Shown: positions 1 through 11,380 of the stretch, one piece after another
Layout of the letters: each line of letters begins with the position of its first letter
Position numbering within the stretch: the first letter of the stretch is position 1
Origin: Isoetes taiwanensis
Lineage: Eukaryota > Streptophyta > Lycopodiopsida > Isoetales > Isoetaceae
Length of the DNA: 64,000 nt
Reading direction: 5' to 3'
NCBI GenBank assembly: GCA_021234155.1
Contig: JAJEKV010000025.1
Span: forward strand, 14,550,241 to 14,614,240
Made by a program: the position numbers and the translations under genes
Notes under the pieces: model-generated
What the model was told of the DNA's origin: nothing
The model's input: the letters and a program-made list of their open reading frames with translations, nothing else
Databases searched by the model: none

Positions 1-753
1 ACATAGCTCATAATAAAGTTGTTGTAGGCTCATTTGTTTCTCTAGTACGTCTTTATTGAGAGCGTTCCAACAGGCAAAAATTATGCTCTGTAATTTAATT
101 CTCATGACATAGGCTGTGTAGTGGCATGCCTGGATTTTTCCCTCTCTTTCTAATTGATCAGAAAGAATGGCTATTGCTCTTCGCCTAATCCTATACGGCT
201 GTTGCATGACGCTAGAAGAGCGTGAATGGAGTGGCTTGGAGGATGGGGGCCATGCTATTTTCATTTCTCGGATGGGGCCTTCATCTCCAACACGTAAGTC
301 ACACGATCTTTGGTTGCCTTAAGATAAAATCCGGTTCCAAAAATGTAAATATTTTGGATCTTTTTGTTTAATTTTAGAAGCCAAGAACTTTGGCAAGAAT
401 CTTTATATGTACAAGAAATTTATCATGGCACGCCATTGCCGCCGTGGAACATTTCTTTGTCCAACTCGCTTCAAAGGAAGTTTTGTCTAAGTCTCATCCG
501 AACATGCGAAAATTGTGAGACATGCGAAGATTGAGTTAATCGTGTCTCTAAATTTCTATAGGGATCCTCTAGGTTCGAGGTCACCTTTCATATTTAGTCA
601 TTATGAATATACTACTATAAATTTAAGGTAGTTTTCGAATATGCAGGGAGTTGAACTCGCACTATTATCGTCTGCTTTGTGCCCGTAGGATAGATAGGTG
701 CTATAATTGTCAACCATGGGATTTCCATTATTGTGCATCCCTCCTTTTCTTTA
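1..753. other. Unassigned AT-rich DNA
   Basis: I see no coding family, splice-supported exon or repeat boundary here. Short open frames have no recognisable motif. Confidence 0.4.
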
Positions 754-985
754 GGCATCCGATGAGCAATCAAGAGGTTTTGGGCCCGGATGGGGTTGCC
801 CATTACCAACGGGCTTGACCACTAGGTTGTTATCACGATGTATGTTCTTTTTATTTATTTCATTTTATTTTTTGCATCCGATGACATCCACGAGTTTAGG
901 GCTTTGGATGGGGGTCATCCATTACCAATAGCTTGACCACTAGACGGCATCGCGATGATTATTTATTCCATTCTTCCGATACATT
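754..985. repeat. Two-unit diverged tandem repeat, period about 119 bp
   Basis: The unit starts with GCATCCGATGA at 754 and again at 874. Both units then contain a GGATGGGG core, an ATTACCAA word, CTTGACCACTAG and a CACGATG or CGCGATG word, in the same order and spacing. No terminal inverted repeats or target duplication were found, so it is simply a diverged tandem duplication of non-coding DNA. Confidence 0.7.
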
Positions 986-1276
986 TTTTTTTCTTCCTCA
1001 AATTAAAAAGAAAGAATGAAAGGAATCCCATGGTAATCGATAGCACGCCATCTATCATGCGGAGCAGAAAGAAAGATTTTATATTTTATATTGTTTTGTA
1101 CCTTATCCGAATACCTTGAATGGTGTCATCTGAGGTAAGAAGGCTAAAGAAGTCATGTACAGCAGGTCTAAATATTGGCGGAGAAAAAACATGTTACTTG
1201 AGAGAAGTTCTTTATAAAACAACATTCTAAATTAAATTTTGTTGTATTTGTGCGGAGATAAAAGGATGAGCATCAA

Positions 1277-1801
1277 ATGGGTGGGAGACGAGGGGTGGAG
1301 TTTGGGGGGGTAATTCCTTATCATACCTTACTAGTAAATAGTGGTCGAAGTGATTTTAGAAGTGTTCTCTATGGTACCTATGAAAGGCCTTGCATCCTCA
1401 ATAGCATCGTATCACATGGTTTGGATATGCGTGAATTGCCATACAAAGTTTATTGTCATGGCTCCAGTTACTTAAATTTGAGAAGCGTTAAAAACCCACA
1501 AAGAACATCATGGAAAAGCAGTTTTAATGAAGAAGAAACATATGTGCATCCGAGTGAAAACCTCTCCATGAAGGAATGTGCAAAAAATTGGAATGATGAT
1601 GGCAACTTCACATCTTTGGTCTACCACCTAATTATTATTACCACAAGAGTGTTTCAAATTCCATCAAAAGAATTACAAAGAAAGATGCCAAATAGATTTC
1701 TTTTCACTCCCTACATTTTCCCTTGTTTCCCCGGGTTTCCAAGAAGAAAAGCCCTATGCAAGTATGGCTATCGGGCCATGGTTCTCTCTGAGAAGGATTG
1801 A
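1277..1801 (+). other. Unassigned open frame of 174 codons
   Basis: An ATG-to-stop frame that I cannot assign to any family. The product is mixed hydrophilic with no membrane segment or catalytic motif that I recognise, and no upstream promoter or splice context supports it. Its length is somewhat above chance for AT-rich DNA but not decisive. It may be a fragment of a decayed element or noise. Confidence 0.12.
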
Positions 1802-1952
1802 TTAGAACAATGCGCAAAACTTACTCCTCATTGGCATTGGCGAATGTAATGGCTGGCGGGTGGAAAGTACCCCGGCATGTCAAACCAACAAGTTTGGCGT
1901 CATACCTTAAGATGGCCATGATGATATTTGGATATGCACTTGAACAACTAAA

Positions 1953-2190
1953 ATACACTCCTTGATCTCCATAGCTTCTATGAACGAGCTTAAAGCTTCA
2001 ATACTCTGCACATAATATGTTTGAAACTCATAAATTGTCATAAAACCGTGAGATTTTTGCCTCAAATAGTTTTTGAATCTTTTGTTAAGTTCTCGCCACA
2101 AACAGGACTCACCATTCATAGTATAGTTAAAACCCGTTAATGCGGGCCGAGGCTTATCCGAGAAGCCAAATCGTTCAATGTGATAAAACA
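1953..2190 (-). pseudogene. Two exons of an alpha/beta-hydrolase gene (chloroplast-type plant family)
   Basis: Read on the minus strand, the first exon encodes a segment with FGFSDKPRP and FNYTMN. It ends at a GTGAGT donor (around 2128). After an intron of about 110 bp, an acceptor ending in TGTGCAG leads to an exon encoding a QSIEAL...FIEAMEIKECILVVQ segment. This matches the stretch of plant alpha/beta-hydrolases that runs from the strand before the cap region (GFGFSDKPxPGYGFNYTLDEYV) to the nucleophile-elbow side (SLVVQGY). The GYF continuation and the catalytic Ser, Asp and His exons were not found on either side, and the sequence just before FGFSDKP has drifted. I infer a fragment of a dead or partly captured gene; continuation outside readable homology cannot be excluded. 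Confidence 0.55.
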
Positions 2191-2229
2191 AATAGTTAAT
2201 CCCTTCGGTTAACACATTACTAAGGATAC

Positions 2230-4060
2230 GTAAAGAGTGAATTTGTTATCTATGTTCAAACACATATTTAAAACACACACCTAAAGGATGCATAGTTTAG
2301 GATGTTAGTATATGTAAAGGGGTGCACACTCACCTAGTATCGGTCGAGCAATAACATGGAATTTCAAGAAAGCATGTGCACTACATTTGAATGAATAAGC
2401 CCTGCAAGAAAATACCCAAAGTGCCATAGTGAAAAAATGCATTGATTTTGTTCTCCTATTAAAAATCGTGGATATGTGCTTGCCCTCCGTATCGACCCTA
2501 AAATGAACAAGAAAAATGCAATTAACGTAAATCTAAGGCAAAAGGATATAGCTTTCTTCATCAAGGAAAGGGGACAAGATAGCTATTTTGGATTGTACGA
2601 ACCTAGCAAAAATTTTTATCTTTTAACATATATTGTAATATATTCTGGACTTTCATTTGTATATGTGGTTGAAGACTCTTCCGTAGTATTGAATTCTCTT
2701 ATCATGTCTCCGGTTATCACATGCTAGAAATTCAGGCAAAACAATTTTCCACATGTTGTTAAACACCAACCTTTGAGAAGGGAAGCCATGAAGTAGCGTA
2801 ACTGTAGTTTTGCTTTTGTCCCTTCTTCTATAAAAATCACCTAAATGGTTTTAAGTTGCATGTTAATATTTGCTCCTGTACATCAAAATATGATCATAAG
2901 GCCCACAAACGTCTTTGTTCTAGCAAATTTAGGTGTCCATATAAAGAACTATATATTCAAGTAAAGTGAAGTAGAATTCATGTCCAGTTATTATACCTTA
3001 AAGCATTATCGACATCTGTGATTCGCGATCCAAATCAAGTCCATGCTGGATCTTTTGCTTTCCTTATATTCTCCTCCACGGAATAAGCTTTGACCTGATA
3101 GATTCCATAGCAAGATCAAAACCCCCGTAGAGAGCTTTAATCTAAGAGAAGAGAATGATTCCACATTTCGTTTTCAGAAATCTTATAGATGACCTCTCAA
3201 AGTCGGCCAAAAAAGTGATGTGCAAAAAACAGGATTGGTAGCATCGAGAAGAAATTTGAGCCAAGTATCATGAGGTATATCCTTACAATTTGTCCTCGGC
3301 CGTACCAGTCATTGGCACAAGTTTCTTCATCTGAATATTTTCCCCGAGAACCAAGAACTCATTTCCTAAATGTGTTATCCCTTTTTTTCAAATTAAGCTA
3401 ACAAATCTCACAATTTCTTACCACCGAGAAAAGAAAACCATCTCCTTTTGAGACTGGGGCATAAATGAACTTCGAGGACAGAATCCACCGATATTCTCTC
3501 AAAACAAGTACAACAGTAAAAGAACAACATATTACTAGAAATCAAATTGAAAAAAAAAAAAAAATAAAGAAATTAACTTGCCTTACCGGGGTTATTGTTT
3601 CGCCTCCTACCCGAGCCTCTCAGATTCCGGCCACAATGGAAGCGGAAAAAACCTTAATTTCAGAATCGAAAAAGGACAAAACGAAGCTCCCCCTCGCTTC
3701 GCTACCTCTAGCGACGCCAGAAGCGGAGGTCGATCCCCACCTTCCGCCCGGCCCAATGAAATCCACACCGTAAGTGTCTTGATGGACCCTCAAATCCAAA
3801 AAGTCCACGCGTGGACAAGGAATATACTACAAGGTTCTTAAATCGTGGCCCCCTATGCGTCTTGCCCCATATTCCCCAAGGGTTTGCCCTACGGGCAACC
3901 TTAAAAAACAGCAAAGCAATGTGGGAAGGAAAGGGAAGCGTCCCTCCAACTCCTCACCTGGTGAGCAACCCAAAATTAGTACCACCAAATATTGTGATTT
4001 TATGCGTTAACAAAAAGAATAACATTTATATATTTTGGGGGCGCCAATAAATATTAATTC
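2230..4060. other. Intergenic DNA, no gene recognised
   Basis: Stretch without a supportable gene. It holds an A-run near 3549-3564 and one copy of a short palindromic repeat near 3879. Short frames around 3465-3840 lack family motifs. Confidence 0.4.
3879..3900 (-). repeat. Palindromic GGTTGCCC/GGGCAAACC repeat, copy 1
   Basis: The reverse complement reads GGTTGCCC, a short spacer, then GGGCAAACCCT. The same palindrome occurs at 36415-36439 (same orientation) and in a shorter form at 58833-58852 (opposite orientation). Flanking similarity in this copy is weak beyond an AATATG word, so it may be the remnant end of a small dispersed hairpin repeat. Confidence 0.45.
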
Positions 4061-4189
4061 CTCTAATTGTGCGGTATACGCTCCCTTCTGTCAAGAACTC
4101 TATCTTGCTTGATTTCACTCCATCTTCCTCTGTCAAGAACTCTCTATCTTTGCCGGAGTAATCTGTTCATAATCTTGAGCAGATCGGGA

Positions 4190-5570
4190 ATGTCTTTCCG
4201 GATTTCTAAATCCGGCATGGGGATTTCTGCAGACCAAAAAGGCCCTATGGAAAGCGGATGGATGATGCTGGTGCTTTCTTTCTTCATAATGTCCTGGGCT
4301 GGTGCGTTATACAGTTAATCAATTTATTCCTGTAAGCTGAAGACTGTCTTCAACGTTCTTGGCTATATCATGACTTGGTTGTCCGTCAAAAGAATTCCCC
4401 CGCCCAGAAGTGTGGCAAATCTGCCTCTATGTTTGGGTGGGAGCGTCTTCCTGCGCGTTTGTGAGCATTGCAGTACCTGTGTGAAAAATTTTCCTCGAAA
4501 CAGAGGAATTGTGATAGGCAGTACTAGAGGCAAGAGTCTAGAGGCCTAGAGCGCCTTCTGAAGGTATTTTTTTCTTTGGGTTATTCCTTTTCATCTGTAC
4601 CCTAGAGTTTATGGTTTAAAATTACAGAGAGGAATTGTGATAGGCCTACTGAAAGGTTTTGTTGGATTAAATGGGGCAATGTTGGCCCAAGTTTATAGAG
4701 CCTCTTACGGCGATAATTTAACCGGCGTTATCCCTGTTGTAGCCTGGTTTCCTGCAGGCATGTCCTTACTGTTTATGTTCTACATCAGGCCGCTTCCAGC
4801 AGATGAGGAAAAGAACGAGCTCAAGAATTTCTATACATTTTCTTGGGTACATCTTTAATTCTAGCCTCCTTTCTTTTCTCCGTCATTTTGGGGCAAGATC
4901 TGACCAAAGTGCACAGGCCCAAGAACATCGCCCTTATGGTCAATCCAAGTCAGAAAAATGGAAAGCAATGAGGCTCGGATCACCGGAAGAAACAGAAATG
5001 TCCCACATCCAAAACTCTGAAGTCCTAAATGGGGACTTCAATGGGGACAAGGATTCAAAAGAAAATATTAGCAGCACAGAATCCAGCAAAGATGTGAGGA
5101 AAGATGATGCAAAGTGATGCATCAGACTCATCGGAAAAGTCTATGAGTATGAAGAAATTGCTCTTCAACTTCTATAAGGAATTATGGTACAGACCAAAGC
5201 GTGCTTTGGAACGTTATATAATGTTGGAATTTTGCCCAGTCCTCTAGGCACCTACTTAGTATCCGTTACTGGAACTCTGTATGACAGTGAAGCAAGGAAA
5301 CGACATGGTCTTTCTTCTAAGGTATCATCACATGTTTTTCTTCAAAATCTGATCTTGACTACCATGGGTCCATCTGTTACAGGAATACCTGCTATCTTCA
5401 TTATAATGGCTGCCTGTTGTTTCTTTGGGTTACATCATCACCTTATGACCATGAAGTTCTATAAAAGTTTTCGGGCAAAAGCATCTGCTGGGTCAGGTGA
5501 TGATGCAGCCAAAGAAACAGCAGGCAGCCATGATAATGAAGGTATTCTAGATGGATCCATGGCAGTCTAG
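4190..5570 (+). pseudogene. Nodulin-like / NFD4-type major facilitator transporter, truncated and decayed
   Basis: The plant family of nodulin-like MFS membrane transporters (NUCLEAR FUSION DEFECTIVE 4 relatives) is recognisable in pieces. From ATG 4190 the first exon encodes the N-terminus and first membrane helix (GWMMLVLSFFIMSWAGALYS). A piece near 4336-4519 encodes a helix with LGYIMTWLSV and the conserved CVKNFPRNRGIVIG. A piece at 4637-4855 encodes GLLKGFVGLNGAM, a further helix and the ENELK-like NELKNFY linker. Near 5184-5570 a C-terminal part has a TGTLYDSEA motif, another membrane helix and a Lys/Glu-rich tail. The stretch between helix 1 and the LGYIMTW helix is missing, stops and frame changes occur, and most of the middle membrane helices are absent between about 4920 and 5180. 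The product is therefore unlikely to be a working transporter; some frame breaks could be sequence error. Confidence 0.65.
4502..4645 (+). repeat. 18-bp direct repeats flanking an intron-like insert
   Basis: The word AGAGGAATTGTGATAGGC, which encodes the conserved RGIVIG of the transporter, occurs at 4502-4519 and again at 4628-4645. The 108 bp between the copies end in a pyrimidine-rich stretch and an ACAG acceptor. The exon edge is thus duplicated around an intron-like segment. Confidence 0.8.
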
Positions 5571-5654
5571 ATCAGATTTTGAAGAAAATGCATGTGATGA
5601 TATAAAAGCAGTCATAATGGTAAGGATCAGGGTGATGCTGCAGCCAAAGAAACA
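5502..5654 (+). repeat. Duplicated Ala/Lys-rich tail segment
   Basis: GATGATGCAGCCAAAGAAACAG near 5501 recurs with one change at about 5633, downstream of the stop codon of the transporter remnant. This indicates a partial duplication of its C-terminal coding end into the 3' flank. Confidence 0.6.
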
Positions 5655-5701
5655 GTATAATTGATCACTATATGAATGATCTCTTTGATTTGTACAGTGT
5701 G

Positions 5702-5990
5702 GATTCTTTCATTGAATCTGTATTATAGTTCTTCAATAAGACCTTTGGATCTTCTCATATCTGCCCCCATTTGATTTTTGATTCTTCACATTCAGACACA
5801 AGATGTTTCTGTTATTCGCTACAAAAGAGGTGTTTCTGTTATTCGCTATAAAAGATTCATTCACTGGATCTGCATAATATTTCTCCAATGTGATTATTGG
5901 ATCTTGGCATCTGTTACTGATTATGAAAGATTCTGTCATGGAATCTGTAAGTTTTGAATCTTTGCATATATTTGTATGGAGCAAGGGAAA
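5702..5990 (+). repeat. Three diverged direct repeats with an internal 27-bp tandem duplication
   Basis: Units beginning GATTCTTTCATTGAATCTG (5702), GATTCATTCACTGGATCTG (about 5866) and GATTCTGTCATGGAATCTG (about 5929) each continue into a TTCTTCAAT- or GGATCTT-like block. Between the first two, a GTTTCTGTTATTCGCTA word is tandemly doubled at about 5805-5856. They lie in the presumed 3' flank of the transporter remnant. Confidence 0.7.
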
Positions 5991-5999
5991 CTTGACTTG

Positions 6000-6424
6000 A
6001 ATTCCTTTGCATTAGCATGTTCTGGGAATTATTTTGAGTGTCTATACTAATCATTCAAGCTTATAAAAGTCAGTGAAATGCGCCTCTTGTTCGGGTTATT
6101 GCATTGCTTTGTTGCCAAAGCTATCAAGATCAAGAATAATAGAATTAGAATCAATGACATTCAAATTAGAGACAAATAAATCAAAAGAACTCCAATACAA
6201 TCCCATTTCCTGTCATATTTATCAGCAAGTTTTCTTTTGTGAGCAGAAGCAGTTGTCAACATCCAGCTAGAAATGCATTTTAATCCAAAAGATAAAAAAT
6301 TTCTTATTCCCATACACCATTCTATTCCTAGCTTTCCAAATATTTCATAGAGCAATAAGGTGGCCAAAATGTGGAATGCGAAAGCTGTGACATAAGGTTT
6401 ACAATGGTTTTGAGCCTGTATTCG
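6000..6424. other. Intergenic DNA, nothing recognised
   Basis: AT-rich spacer between the transporter remnant and the 3' tail of LINE-A. No coding family seen. Confidence 0.4.
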
Positions 6425-6449
6425 TATAGATAGATAGATAGATAGATAC
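6425..6449 (-). repeat. (GATA)n / (TATC)n microsatellite forming the LINE-A 3' tail
   Basis: About five GATA repeats on the plus strand. On the minus strand they follow the sequence GGGACAATAATG that closes LINE-A, so they occupy the place of a poly(A) tail. Confidence 0.75.
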
Positions 6450-6899
6450 ATTATTGTCCCTTGTACCCTGAGGCCCGTGGACTTATGTAGTATGCATGAA
6501 GCTCTCCCACGGGTGCTACTAGTACATCATGCCGATGGCAATGTAGCCTTTTCGAGAGCTTGACTTTTCTCTATTAATACCGCACTTGACTTTTGGATCG
6601 GCTTAATGGCGCACTGCGGCGGTCGTTATCAATCAGCTTTGGTCGAAGCTTTTCGAGGGTGTTTATGTTTGCCTCCTGGGCGCTCATAATGTAAACCCTT
6701 TTCTTTGTTATTTCTTCAGGTTACTGGTCATCATCTCCGTGTGCGCCCGCCAGTCCTCCTTGTTTCGACTTTGTCATTATGATGTGTGCGGCCGACCCAA
6801 CCCTATCTTTTCAGTACTTATTCCTCGATGCTTTCATATACCGGCGGATCATTTAGCATATGATTCTCATCTTCCACTTCCCTTTGTCCGTATTTTCCC

Positions 6900-9800
6900 G
6901 TGATATTCGATCCTCTCTCTCTATCCTCAAGCTATATCCGTTTTTCAATCCTCATTTCGTGACTTCCCATTCAATCTTGCTAGAGTGTTCTTCCGCTTTT
7001 CCTATTATGTCGCCCCGTACATCACGTTGCCCTATCGTTGTCCGATTAAAAGCGTCATAAGCCACATTGTCTTGGGGCTGCGTGTGGTTATGCACCATGT
7101 GTGCGCGGCTCTGTCCGTCCCACCGTCTTTCCATTCCCCTTCGATGAGGTCGCTCAAGTTCATCCCCAATTTCCTGGCCCATATTGCTACATCCCCTCAA
7201 CCACCCGCTGCCTTCGATTATGTGGGCTTTCGCTGATTCTCTCGATCGCAATGTTTGCTAGCTTGCTTGGTTTCCCCTACCGCATTGCTCCTTATAAGAT
7301 ATCTTATGGTCCTTTCCCATGCCCTTACTTCCATCGGTTTTGCCCCGTCTCATATACTATTGTTGTTTGTGGTGTATTCGTTCTCGTTTAAATTCCTCGC
7401 TTATGCCATTGTTCAGTAAATCCCTTCTTTTTTTCCCACTTTTTTCTCCGTCGCCCTCTGCCCCTGTGCTTCCATATATAAGCGTAGTTGCAACGCATGC
7501 GACCGGAACAAGTAGCATTTAATTTCCAGCTTTATTATCCCGCTTTGTTGCGTAAATTTTTCATATTGTAGTAGCTTCCGATGGTCGCTTGAATCTTAGG
7601 TTCCGGCCTTTGGCCCATTTTCCCCGTACCATAAGCGGCCATATCCCGTGATATTCAGATTCCGTTGATTCTTCTAGTTCCGCTCCTGGGCATCCGAACG
7701 GTTTATGTCTCCCCTTTTTGCCCGAAAAAGACTATTTTGGTTTTTCCAGATTAACCGGCCAACCCCGCTCTTCTCACGTAAATTTTCTAATCAGCTTTAA
7801 GTAACCAGGTGCATCCCTTTGTTCTTTGTGGCCATCATGCTCAAGTCATTCGCGATATAGCATGATGGGTACTTTGGTGTTTCTTTAGGTAGGGCGCAGG
7901 TGTCCCCTTGTCGCTTTCGCTATAAATTCTCAGAGGGCATCTATGTATATCCCAAATAATGGGAGATAGTGGGCACCCCCGCTTGACCCCCGCGGTCACA
8001 ACCTATCGCTTTTTCCTTCTTCTTCCATTTTCGCAGACATAAGATAGTATAACCTGCATAATTGCCCCCACCATATCCTTTGGTGCCTCAGATATCTATG
8101 AGCCTCTCAGATAGCTTTTCCCTTGGGTTTGTGGTCAAACGCTTTCCTAAAATCCACAAAGCAAAGATATTATTTTCTTCCCTTGGCTTCTATTCTCGTT
8201 TCGGCCAAGATTCCGAAAGTGTCACTAAGTGGTCTGTTGTTGAGTGATCCGCCTAAACCCTCGCCTCGTCTCTTGTGCTCTCCGATTTCTCCGCCCAACT
8301 CTTCAGCTTTTTGTTGTCTAGAACTTTTCCAAACCATTTTGAAAAATGGAGCTCACCATTATAGTTCCCAGTAATTTCCCTGCCTCGCCCGCAAGCCCTC
8401 CCTTGTGTAGGGTATCACCGCTATATGCCCACCGGGATGGTAGTCCTGTGTGTATGATACCATTAAAAATATCTCAGCCACTTGCTTTACGATTGTCGTA
8501 TCTACACTCTTTAGTAGTTCCACCGTTAACCCGTGATAGGTCGGGGCTTTTATTATTTGCCATTCTATTCAATGCCAACATCACTTCGTGGTATTAAAAC
8601 ACGGTTTGTCCATCCCTTGTAATCGGGTATCTATGGCGGGTGATGCCCCTGCTTTTTATAAAGTTTCTCCAAGTATTTCTCCCAACCGTCTGTCCAATTT
8701 CCTCTTGTGCACTACTATTTTTCCGATTTCCGTCCTTTCTTTTTGAGCCCTTTCCACTTCCTGGTTGATTTTTCAGAGCTTAGCCAGCCCCCATTGGTGT
8801 TGAAGGCAGACCCTGCTTTCTTTTGTTCTCAAGATTTTGAGGTATACTTTTTCTACTTTGGTATGTTTCCTCCCTTTATGTTCTCTTCCTCTTTTTTGCT
8901 TCCGCAATCACATCATACCAACTCGAGGTTTTGAACGATCTTTCCCTCTTTTCTTTTTTCTTCCTAATACTTCCATCGCTATTTTTATCATATGTCATTA
9001 AGCCCGTCTCCATTCTCGTCGCCCGTGGTGCTTCCAGTTCCATTTACCCATTTTCTTCCCCGAATGTATTGTACAAATACATCTATTTTCTTTTCTGAAA
9101 CCCAGATTTTCATTTTCCCATTAATCCTCCTGCCTCTTGTTGCGCACCTTTGTGGTGTATCCTTCCCCCATAAGTGTTAGCTGATGGGTCGGTGGTTTCT
9201 TTGCCGACGGCCAGCCCCGAAGGCGTGAATCCCGGGATATCATTTCGGCCGAGGTGTCATTCAAGATCACGCAGTCCACTATACTTTTCCCATGTGCATT
9301 CTCGGCTTGTGTGTACTTCCCCGACCCGCCCCATTTCTGCACTCGCTGGCTATAATGGCTCCCCCGTGGTCGAGCATATCTCAAGTAGTAGCTCTCCTTA
9401 GCATTGGCTTCTCGCTCAGCCCTCCGCTTGCCTCGCTCCATTCTTCCGATCTTGTCTTGCTTGTCCATTGTCCGTCTGCGGTCCTCCATGTTCGTGATTT
9501 GTGCCCTGCCCCCGTCCCCGTTCTAGCGTTCAAGTCCCCTATTAATATCATTGGTCCCCGTTCTTTCCATTTCATCATGGTCTCCCAAGTTCTAGTAAAT
9601 CCAAATTTTATCACCGCTTGGTGGATAATAGGCCAAAATCAAAATTAATTCTATCTTGTTTTCTAATCAGAACTCAAAACCATGTATCTCTTTATTGACA
9701 TCGATTGCAAAATACACGACTTTTTACTACATTATCTTTAACATAGCAGTTAATCCCAAGGCCCCCTCTTCCAATTTTGAAGTTTTTATCCTTCCAACAC

Positions 9801-9960
9801 GTGAATAGTTCGTGATCCTTCCTCCTCCGTAATCTTTTTACATCAGGGCTCCCATGTTCCACCCGACATATTATATCAGAACCACAGGCTCCTCTTCCAA
9901 ATTCTCCCCATCGTCCCATGGGTACCCCCGCGCAGTTCCAGCATTCATATCTTCGGTTTT
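6900..9960 (-). pseudogene. LINE-A ORF2 remnant: AP endonuclease and reverse transcriptase
   Basis: ORF2 of a non-LTR element nicks target DNA and copies its RNA at the nick. Minus-strand motifs are in the right order. An endonuclease N-terminal segment RGGLGINCYVKDNVV lies near 9775-9724. The endonuclease PMILIGDLNARTG lies near 9560-9515. Reverse transcriptase motif A, LCFVDFRKAFDHK, lies near 8166-8131. Motif B, GVKRGCPLSP, lies near 7995-7961. A motif C position near 7862-7840 reads YIANDL instead of Y/FADD. GDLNARTG, FVDFRKAFD and GVKxGCPLSP resemble CR1/L2/RTE-type elements more than plant L1, which typically has GDFN, KLDFxKAYDxVxW and RQGCPLSPYLF. Several frame changes and the altered catalytic box make it non-functional as read. 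Confidence 0.7.
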
Positions 9961-10049
9961 TCCTCGCTGGGTTGTTCCCTCTCCGTGTCCGTATTCCGCC
10001 ACGCTTCCATTCTTCTTGGTCTCCCTCTTGTTTTCATGGTCGAGTTTGA

Positions 10050-10560
10050 TCATATTCCCAGGCCAGGCCGCCGGGCCTCGGCCGCCCTTTTCCCTCTTTC
10101 CTTCCCTTTGTGTTGACTCATGTCGGTGCCGCTTGTTGTCTCCACTATGTTCCCCGGTAATTGCATGGAGCCCCCGCGGGTTGGTATTCTCCTTCTCCAT
10201 CGCCTCCCGACCATCAACCTCCTTTCTCCCCGGACTCCCACTCGGATCCCGCCCCGCCCCGCTATTTCCTCAGATTCTCTTGTGTAAGAATACCTTTGCC
10301 GCTTTGGACCCTCACCAGACTGCCGCCCTTCTGCCTTGGCCGCCTTCCTCTCAGGTAACCTTGCCTCGTGATTACCTGAGTGTTTCAGATTTTGATCCCT
10401 GTTTCTTAGTCTGGATCCTATCCGCAATACCCTCTCTTGGTCGCCGATTCGATCCCCGAGTGTTAAGTTTATGTGCCTCCCTCCATTGTCCCGATCGCGA
10501 CCGCTTTGACAACGATGCTCTGGTTCTTTGAAGACCACCTCTATCACCTCGCAGGTCACT
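10050..10560 (-). pseudogene. Basic open frame just 5' of the LINE-A endonuclease
   Basis: A minus-strand open stretch of about 169 codons, very rich in Arg, Gly and Glu, directly upstream of the endonuclease motifs. It could be the end of ORF1, an N-terminal extension of ORF2 or a leader. No zinc knuckle or RRM was recognised. The composition partly reflects the purine-rich strand of the element, so coding status is uncertain. Confidence 0.3.
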
Positions 10561-11380
10561 TGATATGTATCTTCGTTAGGGTTTCTCTCTTTATCCCTAT
10601 GAGCCTAACGCCATGCTTAATTTAGTCCGTTCCTCATATTCTACAATATGCGGTTTTATTTTATCAAAGGACTCCCATGCATTCAATTGAACATTTCCTT
10701 TTTTCTAATTCAACCAACCTATTAGTGATCTTGGCTTTCTTCCTCAATCTCGCCCATTCTTCGCCGCATTTCTTCGCTTTGTCTTTTCCACTCCTACTAT
10801 CCTCACGCCCATGCTTGCAATGGCTACCTTTTTTTCTGGTTGACCGATTCCGCTAGTGTGTTGAGCGCGATCCATGTTGGGTAACCTAGTCTCCAACCGC
10901 TTTTGTCTATCCGAGAGCTAGAAAATCCTTGAGATCTTGTTGGCTTGCCGGTGTTCTGCCGCTCTCGCTCTCTTAGATCGGCATATGGTTGGCGCTTTCC
11001 GCCATAGTTTGAGCCGTGTTACACCGCTACACTGCTGTATCCCTCGCCTGTGTTCTCACCACAACCCGTATGCTGCTGTTCTGCCGTATTCGCTTCATTA
11101 GTATATATGGTAGCCTCAAACGGTATGTTATTTCGAAATTTTCACCGTTAACCCCGATTTTTGAATTTTGAATCTCGGAATTCCCGTTAATTATTCGGTT
11201 TCCAATATTTAATATCCACTCCCTTCGTCGGGCGTGTCCATACCATACCTTCTCTATAATGATTGGTTGGCGATTCGAGATCTCGTCCTTCCATACTTAT
11301 ATATTTATGTACTCTGTCCAGGTAATCTGTGCCGTATACGCCGTCCTTTTGAGTTTGGTACGGGCGCTGTTACCGGGGAT

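Noticed and set aside
6860-7522. Plus-strand Phe/Ser/Leu-rich frames as genes
   Set aside because: They are antisense shadows of the LINE-A 3' coding region.
9292-10531. Long plus-strand open frames, including a 225-codon Pro/Ser-rich one
   Set aside because: They lie antisense to the LINE-A endonuclease and ORF2 region; composition mirrors the purine-rich coding strand and no plus-strand family motif is present.
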